Origin: Citrobacter sp. R56
GTDB lineage: Bacteria; Pseudomonadota; Gammaproteobacteria; Enterobacterales; Enterobacteriaceae
DNA: 64,000 nt
Direction: 5' to 3'
Assembly (NCBI RefSeq): GCF_016811995.1
Contig: NZ_CP069159.1
Coordinates: 2,046,001 to 2,110,000 of the forward strand
A program made the position numbers and the translations under genes. Under the pieces are notes generated by a model. The model was not told the origin of the DNA, ran no database searches, and saw nothing but the letters and a program-made list of their open reading frames with translations. Shown in pieces: positions 21,309 to 30,702 of the stretch. Each line of letters begins with the position of its first letter. Position 1 is the stretch's first letter.

Positions 21309-21349
21309 TTGATTTATATCAACTTACCCTCGGCTGTAAACCCTAATGT
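21309..21349 (+). promoter_or_regulatory. FNR-dependent narK promoter
   Basis: A perfect FNR site, TTGATTTATATCAA (TTGAT-N4-ATCAA), lies at 21309-21322 with -10 TAATGT at 21344-21349. A start near 21357 would centre FNR at -41.5, the class II position used by E. coli narK. Confidence 0.9.
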
Positions 21350-21381
21350 GGCAGACATCGAATCGAGTATCAGAGGTGTCT

Positions 21382-22773
21382 ATGAGTCACTCATCCGCCC
21401 CGGAAGGGGCATCAGGCGCAGTCATTACCGAATGGCGACCGGAAGATCCGGCATTCTGGGAACAGCGTGGTCAGGGGATCGCCAGTCGAAACCTGTGGAT
21501 TTCCGTTCCCTGCTTGCTGCTGGCGTTTTGTGTATGGATGTTGTTCAGTGCTGTTGCGGTAAATTTGCCGAAGGTGGGCTTTAACTTCACCACCGATCAG
21601 CTCTTTATGTTAACGGCATTACCCTCCGTTTCGGGTGCGTTATTGCGCGTGCCATACTCCTTTATGGTTCCGTTATTTGGCGGTCGCCGTTGGACGGCGT
21701 TCAGCACCGGGATCCTAATTATCCCGTGTGTGTGGTTAGGTTTTGCGGTACAGGATACCGCCACGCCGTTCAGTACGTTCATTGTGATTTCGCTGCTGTG
21801 CGGTTTTGCCGGGGCAAACTTCGCGTCCAGTATGGCCAACATCAGCTTCTTTTTTCCGAAGCAAAAGCAGGGTGGCGCGCTGGGTTTGAACGGCGGGCTG
21901 GGTAATATGGGCGTCAGTGTGATGCAACTGGTTGCACCGCTGGTGGTTTCCTTGTCTATCTTTGCCGTGTTTGGCAGCCACGGCGTGGAACAGCCGGACG
22001 GCTCTCAGCTGTATCTGGCGAATGCGGCGTGGATTTGGGTGCCGTTCCTCGCCATTTTCACCCTTGCTGCCTGGTTCGGCATGAATGAACTGGCGACCTC
22101 AAAAGCCTCTCTCAAGGCGCAGTTGCCGGTACTCAAACGGGGTCATCTGTGGATTATGAGTCTGCTGTATCTGGCGACTTTTGGTTCCTTTATCGGTTTT
22201 TCCGCCGGGTTTGCCATGCTGTCGAAAACGCAATTCCCGGACGTGCAGATCCTGCATTATGCCTTCTTCGGTCCGTTTATTGGCGCTCTGGCGCGTTCTG
22301 CAGGGGGCGCTATTTCCGATCGTTTAGGCGGGACGCGCGTTACGCTGGTTAACTTTGTATTGATGGCCCTCTTTAGCGCGCTGCTGTTCCTGACCCTGCC
22401 GACGAACGGCACCGGGGGCAGTTTTATCGCCTTCTTCGTTGTGTTCCTGGCGTTGTTCATGACGGCCGGGCTCGGGAGTGGGTCAACTTTCCAGATGATC
22501 TCCGTTATTTTCCGTAAGCTGACGATGGATCGTGTCAAAGCCGAAGGGGGAACGGAAGAGAAAGCGATGCGTGAAGCGGCGACCGATACTGCGGCAGCGC
22601 TCGGCTTTATCTCGGCGATTGGCGCCATTGGCGGCTTCTTTATCCCGAAAGCATTTGGCACTTCGCTGGCGCTAACCGGCACACCCGTCGGTGCGATGAA
22701 AGTGTTCCTCATCTTCTATATCGCCTGCGTGGTCATCACCTGGGTGGTATACGGACGTCATTCTAAAAAATAA
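21382..22773 (+). CDS. narK: Nitrate/nitrite antiporter NarK
   Basis: NarK is a major-facilitator protein that imports nitrate in exchange for nitrite during anaerobic respiration. The ATG at 21382 (AGAGGTG upstream) gives 463 residues as in E. coli. Twelve hydrophobic spans are evident, with the two nitrate-signature Gly/Ala-rich segments (GFAGANFASSMANISFFFP and SGSTFQMISVIF) and substrate-binding Arg residues in the expected helices (VPYSFMV, SDRLGGTRVT). It is followed by its own terminator and then narG. Confidence 0.98.
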   Translation: MSHSSAPEGASGAVITEWRPEDPAFWEQRGQGIASRNLWISVPCLLLAFCVWMLFSAVAVNLPKVGFNFTTDQLFMLTALPSVSGALLRVPYSFMVPLFGGRRWTAFSTGILIIPCVWLGFAVQDTATPFSTFIVISLLCGFAGANFASSMANISFFFPKQKQGGALGLNGGLGNMGVSVMQLVAPLVVSLSIFAVFGSHGVEQPDGSQLYLANAAWIWVPFLAIFTLAAWFGMNELATSKASLKAQLPVLKRGHLWIMSLLYLATFGSFIGFSAGFAMLSKTQFPDVQILHYAFFGPFIGALARSAGGAISDRLGGTRVTLVNFVLMALFSALLFLTLPTNGTGGSFIAFFVVFLALFMTAGLGSGSTFQMISVIFRKLTMDRVKAEGGTEEKAMREAATDTAAALGFISAIGAIGGFFIPKAFGTSLALTGTPVGAMKVFLIFYIACVVITWVVYGRHSKK

Positions 22774-22797
22774 AAAACTCGCAGTTGATTATCCTTT

Positions 22798-22824
22798 GCG
22801 CGGCGTTAGACCGCGCTTTTTTTT
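22798..22824 (+). terminator. Rho-independent terminator of narK
   Basis: The hairpin GCGCGG-CGTTAGA-CCGCGC is followed by eight T residues, 25 bases after the narK stop. Confidence 0.9.
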
Positions 22825-22910
22825 GCCCTTAATTAGTTACAACATACTTATGTGTTTGAACAATGGGAGCAGAGAAGCGGCATGATCATACGTTGTGTCT
22901 GGCAGGGGCA

Positions 22911-22927
22911 TACCCCTTAATACCCAC
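22911..22927 (+). promoter_or_regulatory. NarL heptamers in the distal narG control region
   Basis: TACCCCT (22911-22917) and TACCCAC (22921-22927, six of seven consensus) form a direct pair near -195 of the inferred narG start, the place used by NarL in E. coli. AT-rich DNA at about 22940-22990 between this site and the FNR site would suit the IHF bend known for this promoter, although I do not assign an exact IHF box. Confidence 0.75.
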
Positions 22928-23060
22928 CTGTAAAGAAACTTGCCTGCAATAATCTTTAGCGTTCAATAATTTTCTTTAATTTCAATTGGTTGCTCTTTAT
23001 TTTGTTATCCCACTTTGGGGGTGGTCATTGATTTCACTCTGATTTTCAACCCCGCCCGCC

Positions 23061-23102
23061 TTGATCGTTATCAATTCTGACGCCCTTTCAGAGCGTTACC
23101 TT
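23061..23102 (+). promoter_or_regulatory. FNR-dependent narG promoter
   Basis: A perfect FNR site, TTGATCGTTATCAA, lies at 23061-23074. A -10-like TACCTT at 23097-23102 would start transcription near 23109, so FNR is centred at -41.5. With the upstream NarL pair this reproduces the E. coli narGHJI control layout. Confidence 0.9.
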
Positions 23103-23164
23103 CGCTGTTAATCAAGCAATGTCGATTTATCAGAGAGCCGTCAGGCTCCCACAGGAGAGAACCG

Positions 23165-26100
23165 ATGAGTAAATTCCTGGACCGGTTTCGCTACTTCAAA
23201 CAGAAGGGCGAAACCTTTGCCGATGGGCACGGCCAGCTTCTCGAAACCAACCGGGACTGGGAGGATGGATACCGCCAACGTTGGCAGCACGACAAAGTAG
23301 TGCGTTCAACCCACGGGGTAAACTGCACCGGCTCATGCAGCTGGAAAATTTATGTGAAAAACGGTCTGGTGACCTGGGAAACCCAGCAAACCGACTACCC
23401 GCGCACCCGTCCCGATATGCCAAACCACGAACCGCGCGGCTGTCCTCGCGGCGCGAGCTACTCCTGGTATCTCTACAGCGCTAACCGCCTTAAATATCCG
23501 CTGATGCGTAAACGCCTGATGAAGATGTGGCGTGAAGCGAAAAAACTGCACAGCGATCCGGTTGACGCATGGGCATCTATCATTGAAGACGCCGATAAAG
23601 CCAAAAGTTTCAAACAAGCGCGTGGTCGCGGTGGATTTGTTCGCTCCTCCTGGCAGGAAGTGAATGAGCTGATTGCGGCATCCAACGTCTATACCGTGAA
23701 AACCTACGGTCCGGATCGCGTGGCAGGCTTCTCGCCCATCCCGGCGATGTCGATGGTCTCTTACGCGTCTGGCGCACGTTACCTCTCTCTGATTGGTGGT
23801 ACCTGCCTGAGTTTCTACGACTGGTACTGCGATCTGCCGCCCGCCTCTCCGCAGACCTGGGGCGAACAGACCGACGTACCGGAATCGGCGGACTGGTACA
23901 ACTCCAGCTATATCATCGCCTGGGGTTCTAACGTTCCTCAGACCCGTACCCCGGACGCCCACTTCTTCACCGAAGTTCGTTACAAAGGGACGAAAACCGT
24001 TGCGGTAACGCCGGATTACGCCGAAATCGCCAAACTGTGCGATCTGTGGCTGGCACCGAAGCAGGGGACCGATGCGGCAATGGCGCTGGCAATGGGCCAC
24101 GTGATGCTGCGCGAATTCCATCTCGACAACCCCAGCCAGTACTTCACGGATTACGTCCGTCGCTACACCGATATGCCAATGCTGGTGATGCTGGAACAGC
24201 GTGACGGTTATTACGCGGCGGGTCGTATGCTGCGTGCCGCCGATCTGGTGGATTCGCTCGGTCAGGAAAATAACCCGGAATGGAAAACCGTCGCCATCAA
24301 TAACAATGGCGACATGGTGGCACCGAACGGCTCTATCGGTTTCCGCTGGGGCGAAAAAGGCAAATGGAACCTCGAACAACGCGACGGGACGACGGGCCAG
24401 GAAACGGAACTGCAGCTCAGCCTGTTGGGTAGCCAGGACGAGATCGCCGACGTCGGCTTCCCGTACTTTGGCGGCGAGGGTACCGAGCACTTCAATAAAG
24501 TGGAACTGGAAAATGTTCTGCTGCACAAACTGCCGGTAAAACGCCTGCAACTGGCGGACGGCACCAGCGCGCTGGTCACCACCGTTTATGACCTGACGAT
24601 GGCCAACTACGGTCTGGAACGCGGCCTGAACGACGAAAACTGCGCGACCAGCTACGACGATATCAAAGCGTACACCCCGGCGTGGGCAGAACAGATCACC
24701 GGCGTACCGCGTGCGCAGATCACCCGTATCGCCCGTGAGTTCGCCGACAACGCAGACAAAACGCACGGCCGCTCGATGATTATCGTCGGTGCCGGTCTGA
24801 ACCACTGGTATCACCTCGATATGAACTATCGCGGGCTGATTAACATGCTGGTGTTCTGCGGCTGTATCGGCCAGAGCGGCGGTGGTTGGGCGCACTATGT
24901 CGGTCAGGAAAAACTGCGTCCGCAGACCGGCTGGCAGCCGCTGGCATTTGCTCTCGACTGGCAGCGTCCGGCGCGTCACATGAACAGTACGTCTTACTTC
25001 TATAACCACTCCAGCCAGTGGCGCTATGAGACGGTCACCGCGCAGGAGCTGTTGTCGCCGATGGCGGATAAATCCCGCTACAGCGGTCATCTGATCGACT
25101 TTAACGTTCGCGCTGAACGGATGGGCTGGTTACCGTCCGCACCACAGTTAGGTACTAACCCGCTGACTATCGCTGAAGAAGCGAAGAAAGCCGGGATGAC
25201 GCCGGTGGATTACACCGTTAAATCCCTGAAAGAAGGTTCGATTCGTTTTGCCGCCGAACAGCCGGAAAACGGCAAAAACCATCCGCGTAACCTGTTCATC
25301 TGGCGCTCTAACCTGCTCGGGTCTTCCGGTAAGGGCCACGAGTACATGCTCAAATATCTGCTGGGTACCGAGCACGGTATTCAGGGGAAAGATCTCGGTC
25401 AGCAGGGGGGGGTAAAACCCGAAGAGGTGGAATGGCAGGATAACGGTCTCGACGGCAAACTGGATTTGGTGGTGACGCTGGACTTCCGTCTGTCGAGCAC
25501 CTGTCTCTATTCCGACATCGTGCTGCCGACCGCCACCTGGTATGAAAAAGACGACATGAATACCTCGGATATGCATCCGTTTATTCATCCGCTCTCCGCC
25601 GCTGTTGACCCGGCCTGGGAGTCAAAAAGCGACTGGGACATCTACAAAGCCATCGCGAAGAAATTCTCGGAAGTGTGCGTAGGCCATTTAGGTAAAGAAA
25701 CCGACGTCGTGACGCTGCCAATTCAGCACGACTCGGCCGCCGAACTCGCGCAGCCGCTGGACGTGAAGGACTGGAAAAAAGGCGAATGCGACCTGATTCC
25801 GGGTAAAACCGCGCCGCACATCATGACCGTTGAACGTGACTATCCGGCCACCTACGAACGTTTCACTTCTATCGGCCCGCTGATGGAGAAAATCGGTAAC
25901 GGCGGTAAAGGGATTGCCTGGAACACCCAGAGCGAAATGGATCTGTTGCGTAAGCTCAATTACACCAAGGCAGACGGCCCGGCGAAAGGCCAGCCGATGC
26001 TCAACACGGCGATTGATGCGGCAGAGATGATCCTGACGCTGGCACCGGAAACCAACGGTCATGTGGCCGTGAAAGCCTGGGCGGCGCTCAGCGAGTTTAC

Positions 26101-26908
26101 CGGTCGCGACCACACGCACCTGGCGACCAATAAAGAAGAGGAAAAAATCCGCTTCCGCGATATTCAGGCCCAGCCGCGTAAGATCATCTCCAGCCCGACG
26201 TGGTCTGGTCTGGAAGACGAACACGTCTCTTATAACGCTGGCTACACCAACGTTCATGAGCTGATCCCGTGGCGTACGCTGTCTGGTCGCCAGCAGCTGT
26301 ATCAGGATCACCAGTGGATGCGCGACTTCGGTGAAAGTTTGCTGGTCTATCGTCCACCAATCGACACCCGTTCGGTGAAAGCCGTGATGGGCGAGAAATC
26401 CAACGGCAACCCGGAGAAAGCGCTTAACTTCCTGACGCCGCACCAGAAGTGGGGGATCCACTCCACCTACAGCGACAACCTGCTGATGCTGACGCTCTCG
26501 CGTGGTGGTCCGATTGTGTGGATGAGCGAAACCGATGCCAAAGATTTGGGCATTGAAGATAACGACTGGATCGAAGTCTTCAACAGCAATGGCGCATTGA
26601 CCGCGCGTGCGGTGGTAAGTCAGCGCGTACCGGCCGGGATGACAATGATGTACCACGCGCAGGAACGTATCGTGAACCTGCCGGGTTCAGAAATCACTCA
26701 GCAGCGCGGCGGCATCCATAACTCGGTCACCCGTATTACGCCGAAGCCAACCCATATGATAGGCGGCTATGCGCAACTGGCCTACGGCTTTAACTACTAC
26801 GGCACCGTCGGTTCAAACCGCGATGAATTTGTGGTGGTCCGTAAGATGAAGAACATTAACTGGTTGGATGGCGAAGGCAATGACCAGGTACAGGAGAGCG
26901 TAAAATGA
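23165..26908 (+). CDS. narG: Respiratory nitrate reductase A, alpha (molybdenum) subunit
   Basis: NarG is the cytoplasm-facing catalytic subunit that reduces nitrate to nitrite at a bis-MGD molybdenum centre. It is 1247 residues as in E. coli. The N-terminal FS0 [4Fe-4S] ligands are His50, Cys54, Cys58 and Cys93 (HGVNCTGSC and RGCPRG). The Mo-ligand Asp223 lies in WYCDLPPASP. It lacks a twin-arginine signal, as expected for the cytoplasmic enzyme. It is first in narGHJI, and its TGA overlaps the narH ATG by four bases. Confidence 0.99.
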   Translation: MSKFLDRFRYFKQKGETFADGHGQLLETNRDWEDGYRQRWQHDKVVRSTHGVNCTGSCSWKIYVKNGLVTWETQQTDYPRTRPDMPNHEPRGCPRGASYSWYLYSANRLKYPLMRKRLMKMWREAKKLHSDPVDAWASIIEDADKAKSFKQARGRGGFVRSSWQEVNELIAASNVYTVKTYGPDRVAGFSPIPAMSMVSYASGARYLSLIGGTCLSFYDWYCDLPPASPQTWGEQTDVPESADWYNSSYIIAWGSNVPQTRTPDAHFFTEVRYKGTKTVAVTPDYAEIAKLCDLWLAPKQGTDAAMALAMGHVMLREFHLDNPSQYFTDYVRRYTDMPMLVMLEQRDGYYAAGRMLRAADLVDSLGQENNPEWKTVAINNNGDMVAPNGSIGFRWGEKGKWNLEQRDGTTGQETELQLSLLGSQDEIADVGFPYFGGEGTEHFNKVELENVLLHKLPVKRLQLADGTSALVTTVYDLTMANYGLERGLNDENCATSYDDIKAYTPAWAEQITGVPRAQITRIAREFADNADKTHGRSMIIVGAGLNHWYHLDMNYRGLINMLVFCGCIGQSGGGWAHYVGQEKLRPQTGWQPLAFALDWQRPARHMNSTSYFYNHSSQWRYETVTAQELLSPMADKSRYSGHLIDFNVRAERMGWLPSAPQLGTNPLTIAEEAKKAGMTPVDYTVKSLKEGSIRFAAEQPENGKNHPRNLFIWRSNLLGSSGKGHEYMLKYLLGTEHGIQGKDLGQQGGVKPEEVEWQDNGLDGKLDLVVTLDFRLSSTCLYSDIVLPTATWYEKDDMNTSDMHPFIHPLSAAVDPAWESKSDWDIYKAIAKKFSEVCVGHLGKETDVVTLPIQHDSAAELAQPLDVKDWKKGECDLIPGKTAPHIMTVERDYPATYERFTSIGPLMEKIGNGGKGIAWNTQSEMDLLRKLNYTKADGPAKGQPMLNTAIDAAEMILTLAPETNGHVAVKAWAALSEFTGRDHTHLATNKEEEKIRFRDIQAQPRKIISSPTWSGLEDEHVSYNAGYTNVHELIPWRTLSGRQQLYQDHQWMRDFGESLLVYRPPIDTRSVKAVMGEKSNGNPEKALNFLTPHQKWGIHSTYSDNLLMLTLSRGGPIVWMSETDAKDLGIEDNDWIEVFNSNGALTARAVVSQRVPAGMTMMYHAQERIVNLPGSEITQQRGGIHNSVTRITPKPTHMIGGYAQLAYGFNYYGTVGSNRDEFVVVRKMKNINWLDGEGNDQVQESVK

Positions 26909-28440
26909 AAATTCGTTCACAAGTCGGCATGGTGCTGAATCTCGATAAGTGCATCGGCTGCCACACCTGTTCAGTCACCTGTAAAAACGTCTGGACCAGC
27001 CGTGAGGGCATGGAGTACGCCTGGTTCAACAACGTGGAAAGCAAACCCGGCGTCGGCTTCCCTAATGACTGGGAAAACCAGGAAAAATGGAAGGGCGGCT
27101 GGATCCGTAAAATCAACGGCAAGCTGCAGCCGCGCATGGGTAACCGTGCGATGTTGCTTGGTAAAATCTTTGCGAACCCGCATCTGCCGGGCATCGATGA
27201 TTACTACGAGCCGTTTGACTACGACTACCAGAACCTGCATACCGCGCCGGAAAGCAAACACCAGCCGATCGCGCGTCCACGCTCACTGATTACCGGTAAG
27301 CGGATGGACAAAATCACCAGCGGGCCAAACTGGGAAGAGATTCTGGGGGGCGAGTTTGAAAAACGCGCCAAAGACCAGAACTTCGAAAATATGCAGAAGG
27401 CGATGTACGGTCAGTTCGAAAACACCTTCATGATGTACCTGCCGCGTCTGTGTGAGCACTGCCTTAACCCGGCGTGCGTGGCGACCTGCCCGAGCGGCGC
27501 TATTTATAAGCGTGAAGAAGATGGCATTGTGCTGATCGATCAGGACAAATGCCGCGGCTGGCGCATGTGCATCACCGGTTGCCCGTACAAGAAGATCTAC
27601 TTCAACTGGAAGAGCGGTAAGTCCGAGAAGTGCATTTTCTGCTATCCGCGTATCGAGGCCGGTCAGCCGACCGTGTGCTCGGAAACCTGCGTCGGCCGTA
27701 TCCGCTACCTCGGCGTACTGCTGTATGACGCCGATGCCATCGAAAGCGCCGCCAGCACCGAGAACGAAAAAGATCTGTATCAGCGTCAACTGGACGTGTT
27801 CCTCGATCCGAACGATCCGGCGGTCATTGAACAGGCGCTGAAAGACGGTATTCCGCTGAGCGTGATTGACGCGGCGCAGCAGTCGCCGGTCTACAAAATG
27901 GCAATGGACTGGAAGCTGGCGCTGCCGCTGCATCCGGAATACCGCACGCTGCCCATGGTCTGGTACGTGCCGCCTCTGTCACCGATTCAGTCTGCGGCGG
28001 ATGCCGGTGAACTGGGCAGTAACGGTATTCTGCCGGACGTGGACAGTCTGCGTATTCCAGTTCAGTACCTGGCGAATCTGCTGACCGCAGGTGATACCCA
28101 ACCGGTGCTGTTGGCGCTGAAACGGATGCTGGCGATGCGTCACTATAAACGTGCGGAAACCGTTGACGGCAAAGTGGACACCCGTGCGCTGGAAGAGGTG
28201 GGCTTAAGCGAAGCGCAAGCCCAGGAGATGTACCGTTACCTGGCGATTGCCAACTACGAAGATCGTTTTGTGGTGCCGAGCAGTCATCGTGAGCTGGCGC
28301 GTGATGCGTTCCCGGAGAAAAGCGGTTGTGGCTTTACCTTCGGCGACGGTTGCCACGGTTCCGACACCAAACTTAACTTGTTCAACAGCCGCCGCATCGA
28401 TGCTGTCGATGTGACCCGCAAAACGGAGCCGCACTCATGA
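26905..28440 (+). CDS. narH: Respiratory nitrate reductase A, beta (iron-sulfur) subunit
   Basis: NarH wires electrons from NarI haems to NarG. It is 511 residues. The first cluster motif is C16-x2-C19-x2-C22-x3-C26. Further motifs are CEHCLNPACVATCP (183-195) and CRGWRMCITGCP (216-227). Trp219 replaces a Cys, which in E. coli creates the [3Fe-4S] centre. A later CIFCYP...CSETCVG set completes the ligands for four centres. It overlaps narG and narJ by four bases each. Confidence 0.99.
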   Translation: MKIRSQVGMVLNLDKCIGCHTCSVTCKNVWTSREGMEYAWFNNVESKPGVGFPNDWENQEKWKGGWIRKINGKLQPRMGNRAMLLGKIFANPHLPGIDDYYEPFDYDYQNLHTAPESKHQPIARPRSLITGKRMDKITSGPNWEEILGGEFEKRAKDQNFENMQKAMYGQFENTFMMYLPRLCEHCLNPACVATCPSGAIYKREEDGIVLIDQDKCRGWRMCITGCPYKKIYFNWKSGKSEKCIFCYPRIEAGQPTVCSETCVGRIRYLGVLLYDADAIESAASTENEKDLYQRQLDVFLDPNDPAVIEQALKDGIPLSVIDAAQQSPVYKMAMDWKLALPLHPEYRTLPMVWYVPPLSPIQSAADAGELGSNGILPDVDSLRIPVQYLANLLTAGDTQPVLLALKRMLAMRHYKRAETVDGKVDTRALEEVGLSEAQAQEMYRYLAIANYEDRFVVPSSHRELARDAFPEKSGCGFTFGDGCHGSDTKLNLFNSRRIDAVDVTRKTEPHS

Positions 28441-29147
28441 TTGAACTCGTCATTGTTTCGCGTCTGCTCGAGTACCCGGATGCTGCCCTCTGGCAGCATC
28501 AGCAGGAACTTTTCGATGCACTCGCGTCATCTGAAAACCTGGATAAAGAGGATGCCCAGGCCCTGGGCGTCTTCCTGCGAGACATCACCGCACAGGATAT
28601 GCTGGATGTCCAGGCAAACTACAGCGAGCTGTTCGACCGTGGTCGTGCCACGTCTCTGTTGCTGTTTGAACATGTGCATGGGGAATCTCGCGATCGTGGC
28701 CAGGCAATGGTTGATCTGCTGAATCAGTACGAGCAGCACGGCCTGGTACTCGACAGTCGCGAGTTGCCGGACCATCTGCCGCTGTATCTGGAGTATCTGG
28801 CACAGCTGCCGAAGCACGACGCGCTGGGCGGGTTGCAGGATATCGCGCCGATTCTGGCACTACTGAGCGCACGCCTGCAACAGCGTGAAAGTCGTTATGC
28901 GGTGCTGTTCGATCTGCTGCTGAAACTGGCAAATACGACTATCGACAGCGACAAAGTGGCCGAAAAAATTGCTGATGAAGTTCGCGACGATACGCCGCAG
29001 GCGCTGGATGCGGTCTGGGAAGAAGAACAGGTGAAATTCTTTGCCGATAAGGGCTGTGGCGAATCTGAAATCTCCGCTCACCAGCGTCGTTTTGCCGGTG
29101 CCGTTGCGCCGCAATATCTGAATATCACCACCGGAGGACAGCACTAA
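28437..29147 (+). CDS. narJ: Nitrate reductase molybdenum cofactor assembly chaperone NarJ
   Basis: NarJ is a system-specific chaperone of the TorD/DmsD/NarJ family. It binds the NarG N-terminus and guides Mo-cofactor and FS0 insertion, and is not part of the final enzyme. It is 236 residues, mostly helical and acidic, with the family signature YLEYLAQLP near 117-125. It overlaps narH by four bases and shares one base with narI. Confidence 0.97.
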   Translation: MIELVIVSRLLEYPDAALWQHQQELFDALASSENLDKEDAQALGVFLRDITAQDMLDVQANYSELFDRGRATSLLLFEHVHGESRDRGQAMVDLLNQYEQHGLVLDSRELPDHLPLYLEYLAQLPKHDALGGLQDIAPILALLSARLQQRESRYAVLFDLLLKLANTTIDSDKVAEKIADEVRDDTPQALDAVWEEEQVKFFADKGCGESEISAHQRRFAGAVAPQYLNITTGGQH

Positions 29148-29824
29148 TGCACTTCCTTAATATGTTCTTCTTTGACATCTATCCGTACATTGCAGGGTCG
29201 GTGTTCCTGGTTGGCAGTTGGTTGCGGTATGACTACGGTCAGTACACCTGGCGTGCAGCGTCCAGCCAGATGCTGGATCGCAAAGGCATGAACATGGCCT
29301 CCAACCTGTTCCACTTCGGGATCCTGGGCATTTTTGCCGGTCACTTCCTCGGCATGCTGACGCCGCACTGGATGTATGAAGCCTGGCTGCCCATTGAAGT
29401 GAAACAGAAGATGGCGATGATTGGCGGCGGTGCGGCGGGGCTGATGACGCTGGTTGGCGGTGTGCTGCTGCTCAAACGCCGTCTGTTCAGCCCACGCGTG
29501 CGGGCGACCACCACCGGTGCCGATATCTTGATTCTCTCCCTGCTGGTGATTCAGTGTGCGTTGGGCCTGTTGACCATCCCGTTCTCCGCTCAACATATGG
29601 ACGGTAGCGAGATGATGAAACTGGTCGGCTGGGCGCAGTCTGTGGTGACCTTCCACGGCGGGGCGTCAGCGCATCTGGACGGCGTGGCGTTTATTTTCCG
29701 CCTGCACCTGGTGCTGGGGATGACGCTGTTCCTGCTGTTCCCGTTCTCACGTCTGGTACACATCTGGAGTGCGCCAGTTGAGTATCTGACGCGTAAATAT
29801 CAGATTGTTCGCGCGCGTCGCTGA
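29147..29824 (+). CDS. narI: Respiratory nitrate reductase A, gamma (cytochrome b) subunit
   Basis: NarI anchors NarGH in the inner membrane and oxidises quinol on the periplasmic side. It is 225 residues with five membrane spans. The haem ligands are all present at their E. coli positions: His56, His66, His187 and His205. It is the last gene of the operon and is followed by a terminator. Confidence 0.98.
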   Translation: MHFLNMFFFDIYPYIAGSVFLVGSWLRYDYGQYTWRAASSQMLDRKGMNMASNLFHFGILGIFAGHFLGMLTPHWMYEAWLPIEVKQKMAMIGGGAAGLMTLVGGVLLLKRRLFSPRVRATTTGADILILSLLVIQCALGLLTIPFSAQHMDGSEMMKLVGWAQSVVTFHGGASAHLDGVAFIFRLHLVLGMTLFLLFPFSRLVHIWSAPVEYLTRKYQIVRARR

Positions 29825-29844
29825 TCGGTGAGTGATGTAAGGCT

Positions 29845-29870
29845 AAACCCTGCTTCGGCGGGGTTTTTTT
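29845..29870 (+). terminator. Rho-independent terminator of narGHJI
   Basis: The hairpin AAACCC-TGCTTCGGC-GGGGTTT is followed by T residues, 21 bases after the narI stop. Confidence 0.85.
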
Positions 29871-29891
29871 ATGGGGTGGTGCTACCTGAAT

Positions 29892-29968
29892 TGTCGGATG
29901 GCGCTACGCTTATCCGACCTACGTGATGGAGATCTTGTAGGCCCGGTAAACGAAGTGCCACCGGGCAA
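29892..29968. repeat. REP pair (BIME) downstream of narI
   Basis: Two REP-type units lie in opposite orientation: GTCGGATGGCGCTACGCTTA (from 29893) and GTAGGCCCGGTAAACG...TGCCACCGGGCA (29937-29966). They fill the space between the narI terminator and the rtT repeats. Confidence 0.82.
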
Positions 29969-30005
29969 AGGCGATGTTGCCTGCCTGGGTTCGATATGGA
30001 AGTGA

Positions 30006-30177
30006 TGGTTGCGGGGGAAGGATTACTCAGCGCTACGCGCTTCGCCCTTCGGGTCGTTGCCTGCGGCAACGCTTTCTCGCTGCGCTCGAATCGAACCTTA
30101 GTCGAAGCTTCTCATCCTTCCCCTGTGGGAATATGAAATATTGCGTAAGTATGGATATCTGGACTTTGTCTGAAAGA
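30006..30177 (-). ncRNA. rtT-type RNA unit 2 (distal to tRNA-Tyr)
   Basis: On the minus strand this unit contains the conserved rtT core, with stem-loops GCGTTGCC-GCA-GGCAACG and CCCGAAGGG, and ends with a degenerate tRNA 3' end (GCAACCA instead of GCCACCA). It lies downstream of both tRNA genes in the same transcript direction. The E. coli rtT RNA is released from the tyrT transcript and has been linked to the stringent response; its role here is inferred from homology only. Confidence 0.62.
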
Positions 30178-30349
30178 TGGTGGCGGGGGAAGGATTACTC
30201 AGCGCTGCGCGCTTCGCCCTTCGGGTCGTTGCCTGCGGCAACGCTTTCTCGCTACGCTCGAATCGAACCTTAGTCGAAGCTTCTCATCCTTCCCCATTGG
30301 GAATATGAAATATTGAGTAAGTATGGATGTCTGGATTTTTTCTGGAAGA
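30178..30349 (-). ncRNA. rtT-type RNA unit 1 (adjacent to tRNA-Tyr)
   Basis: This is the first repeat after the tRNA-Tyr gene that ends at 30350. It carries the same rtT stem-loops as its neighbour and a perfect copy of the 19-base tRNA 3' terminus at its distal end. RNase processing at the tRNA 3' end would separate this RNA from the tRNA precursor. Confidence 0.65.
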
Positions 30350-30434
<85 letters not shown>

Positions 30435-30460
30435 AGGGGTATGATACTTGAGCGTTGAGA

Positions 30461-30545
<85 letters not shown>

Positions 30546-30593
30546 ACGGGGTAATGCTGGTTACTGGCCTGCTTCCTTGGGGAAGCGGGGCGC

Positions 30594-30621
30594 ATCATAT
30601 CAAATGACGCGCCACTGTAAA
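30594..30621 (-). promoter_or_regulatory. tyrT-type stable RNA promoter
   Basis: On the minus strand TTTACA (30621-30616), a 16-base spacer and TATGAT (30599-30594) are followed by the G+C-rich discriminator GCGCCCC. This matches the E. coli tyrT promoter, whose discriminator confers stringent control and whose upstream region binds FIS. Confidence 0.92.
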
Positions 30622-30702
30622 GCATTCCGTTGATAAAAATAAACCGGTTGCCTGATTTTTACGCGTTAAGCCGTAAAGGTAACCAATTAATTTATCTGTC
30701 GA

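Noticed and set aside
23196-23260. Missing twin-arginine signal on NarG
   Set aside because: Membrane-bound NarG is cytoplasm-facing and normally lacks a cleavable Tat signal.
23333-25090. 585-codon open frame antisense to narG
   Set aside because: It mirrors the strongly biased narG codons and starts mid-gene without a ribosome-binding site or recognisable domain.
27540-27600. Apparent missing Cys (Trp in CRGWRMC) in NarH
   Set aside because: This is the normal, conserved substitution that produces the [3Fe-4S] cluster in NarH, not a defect.
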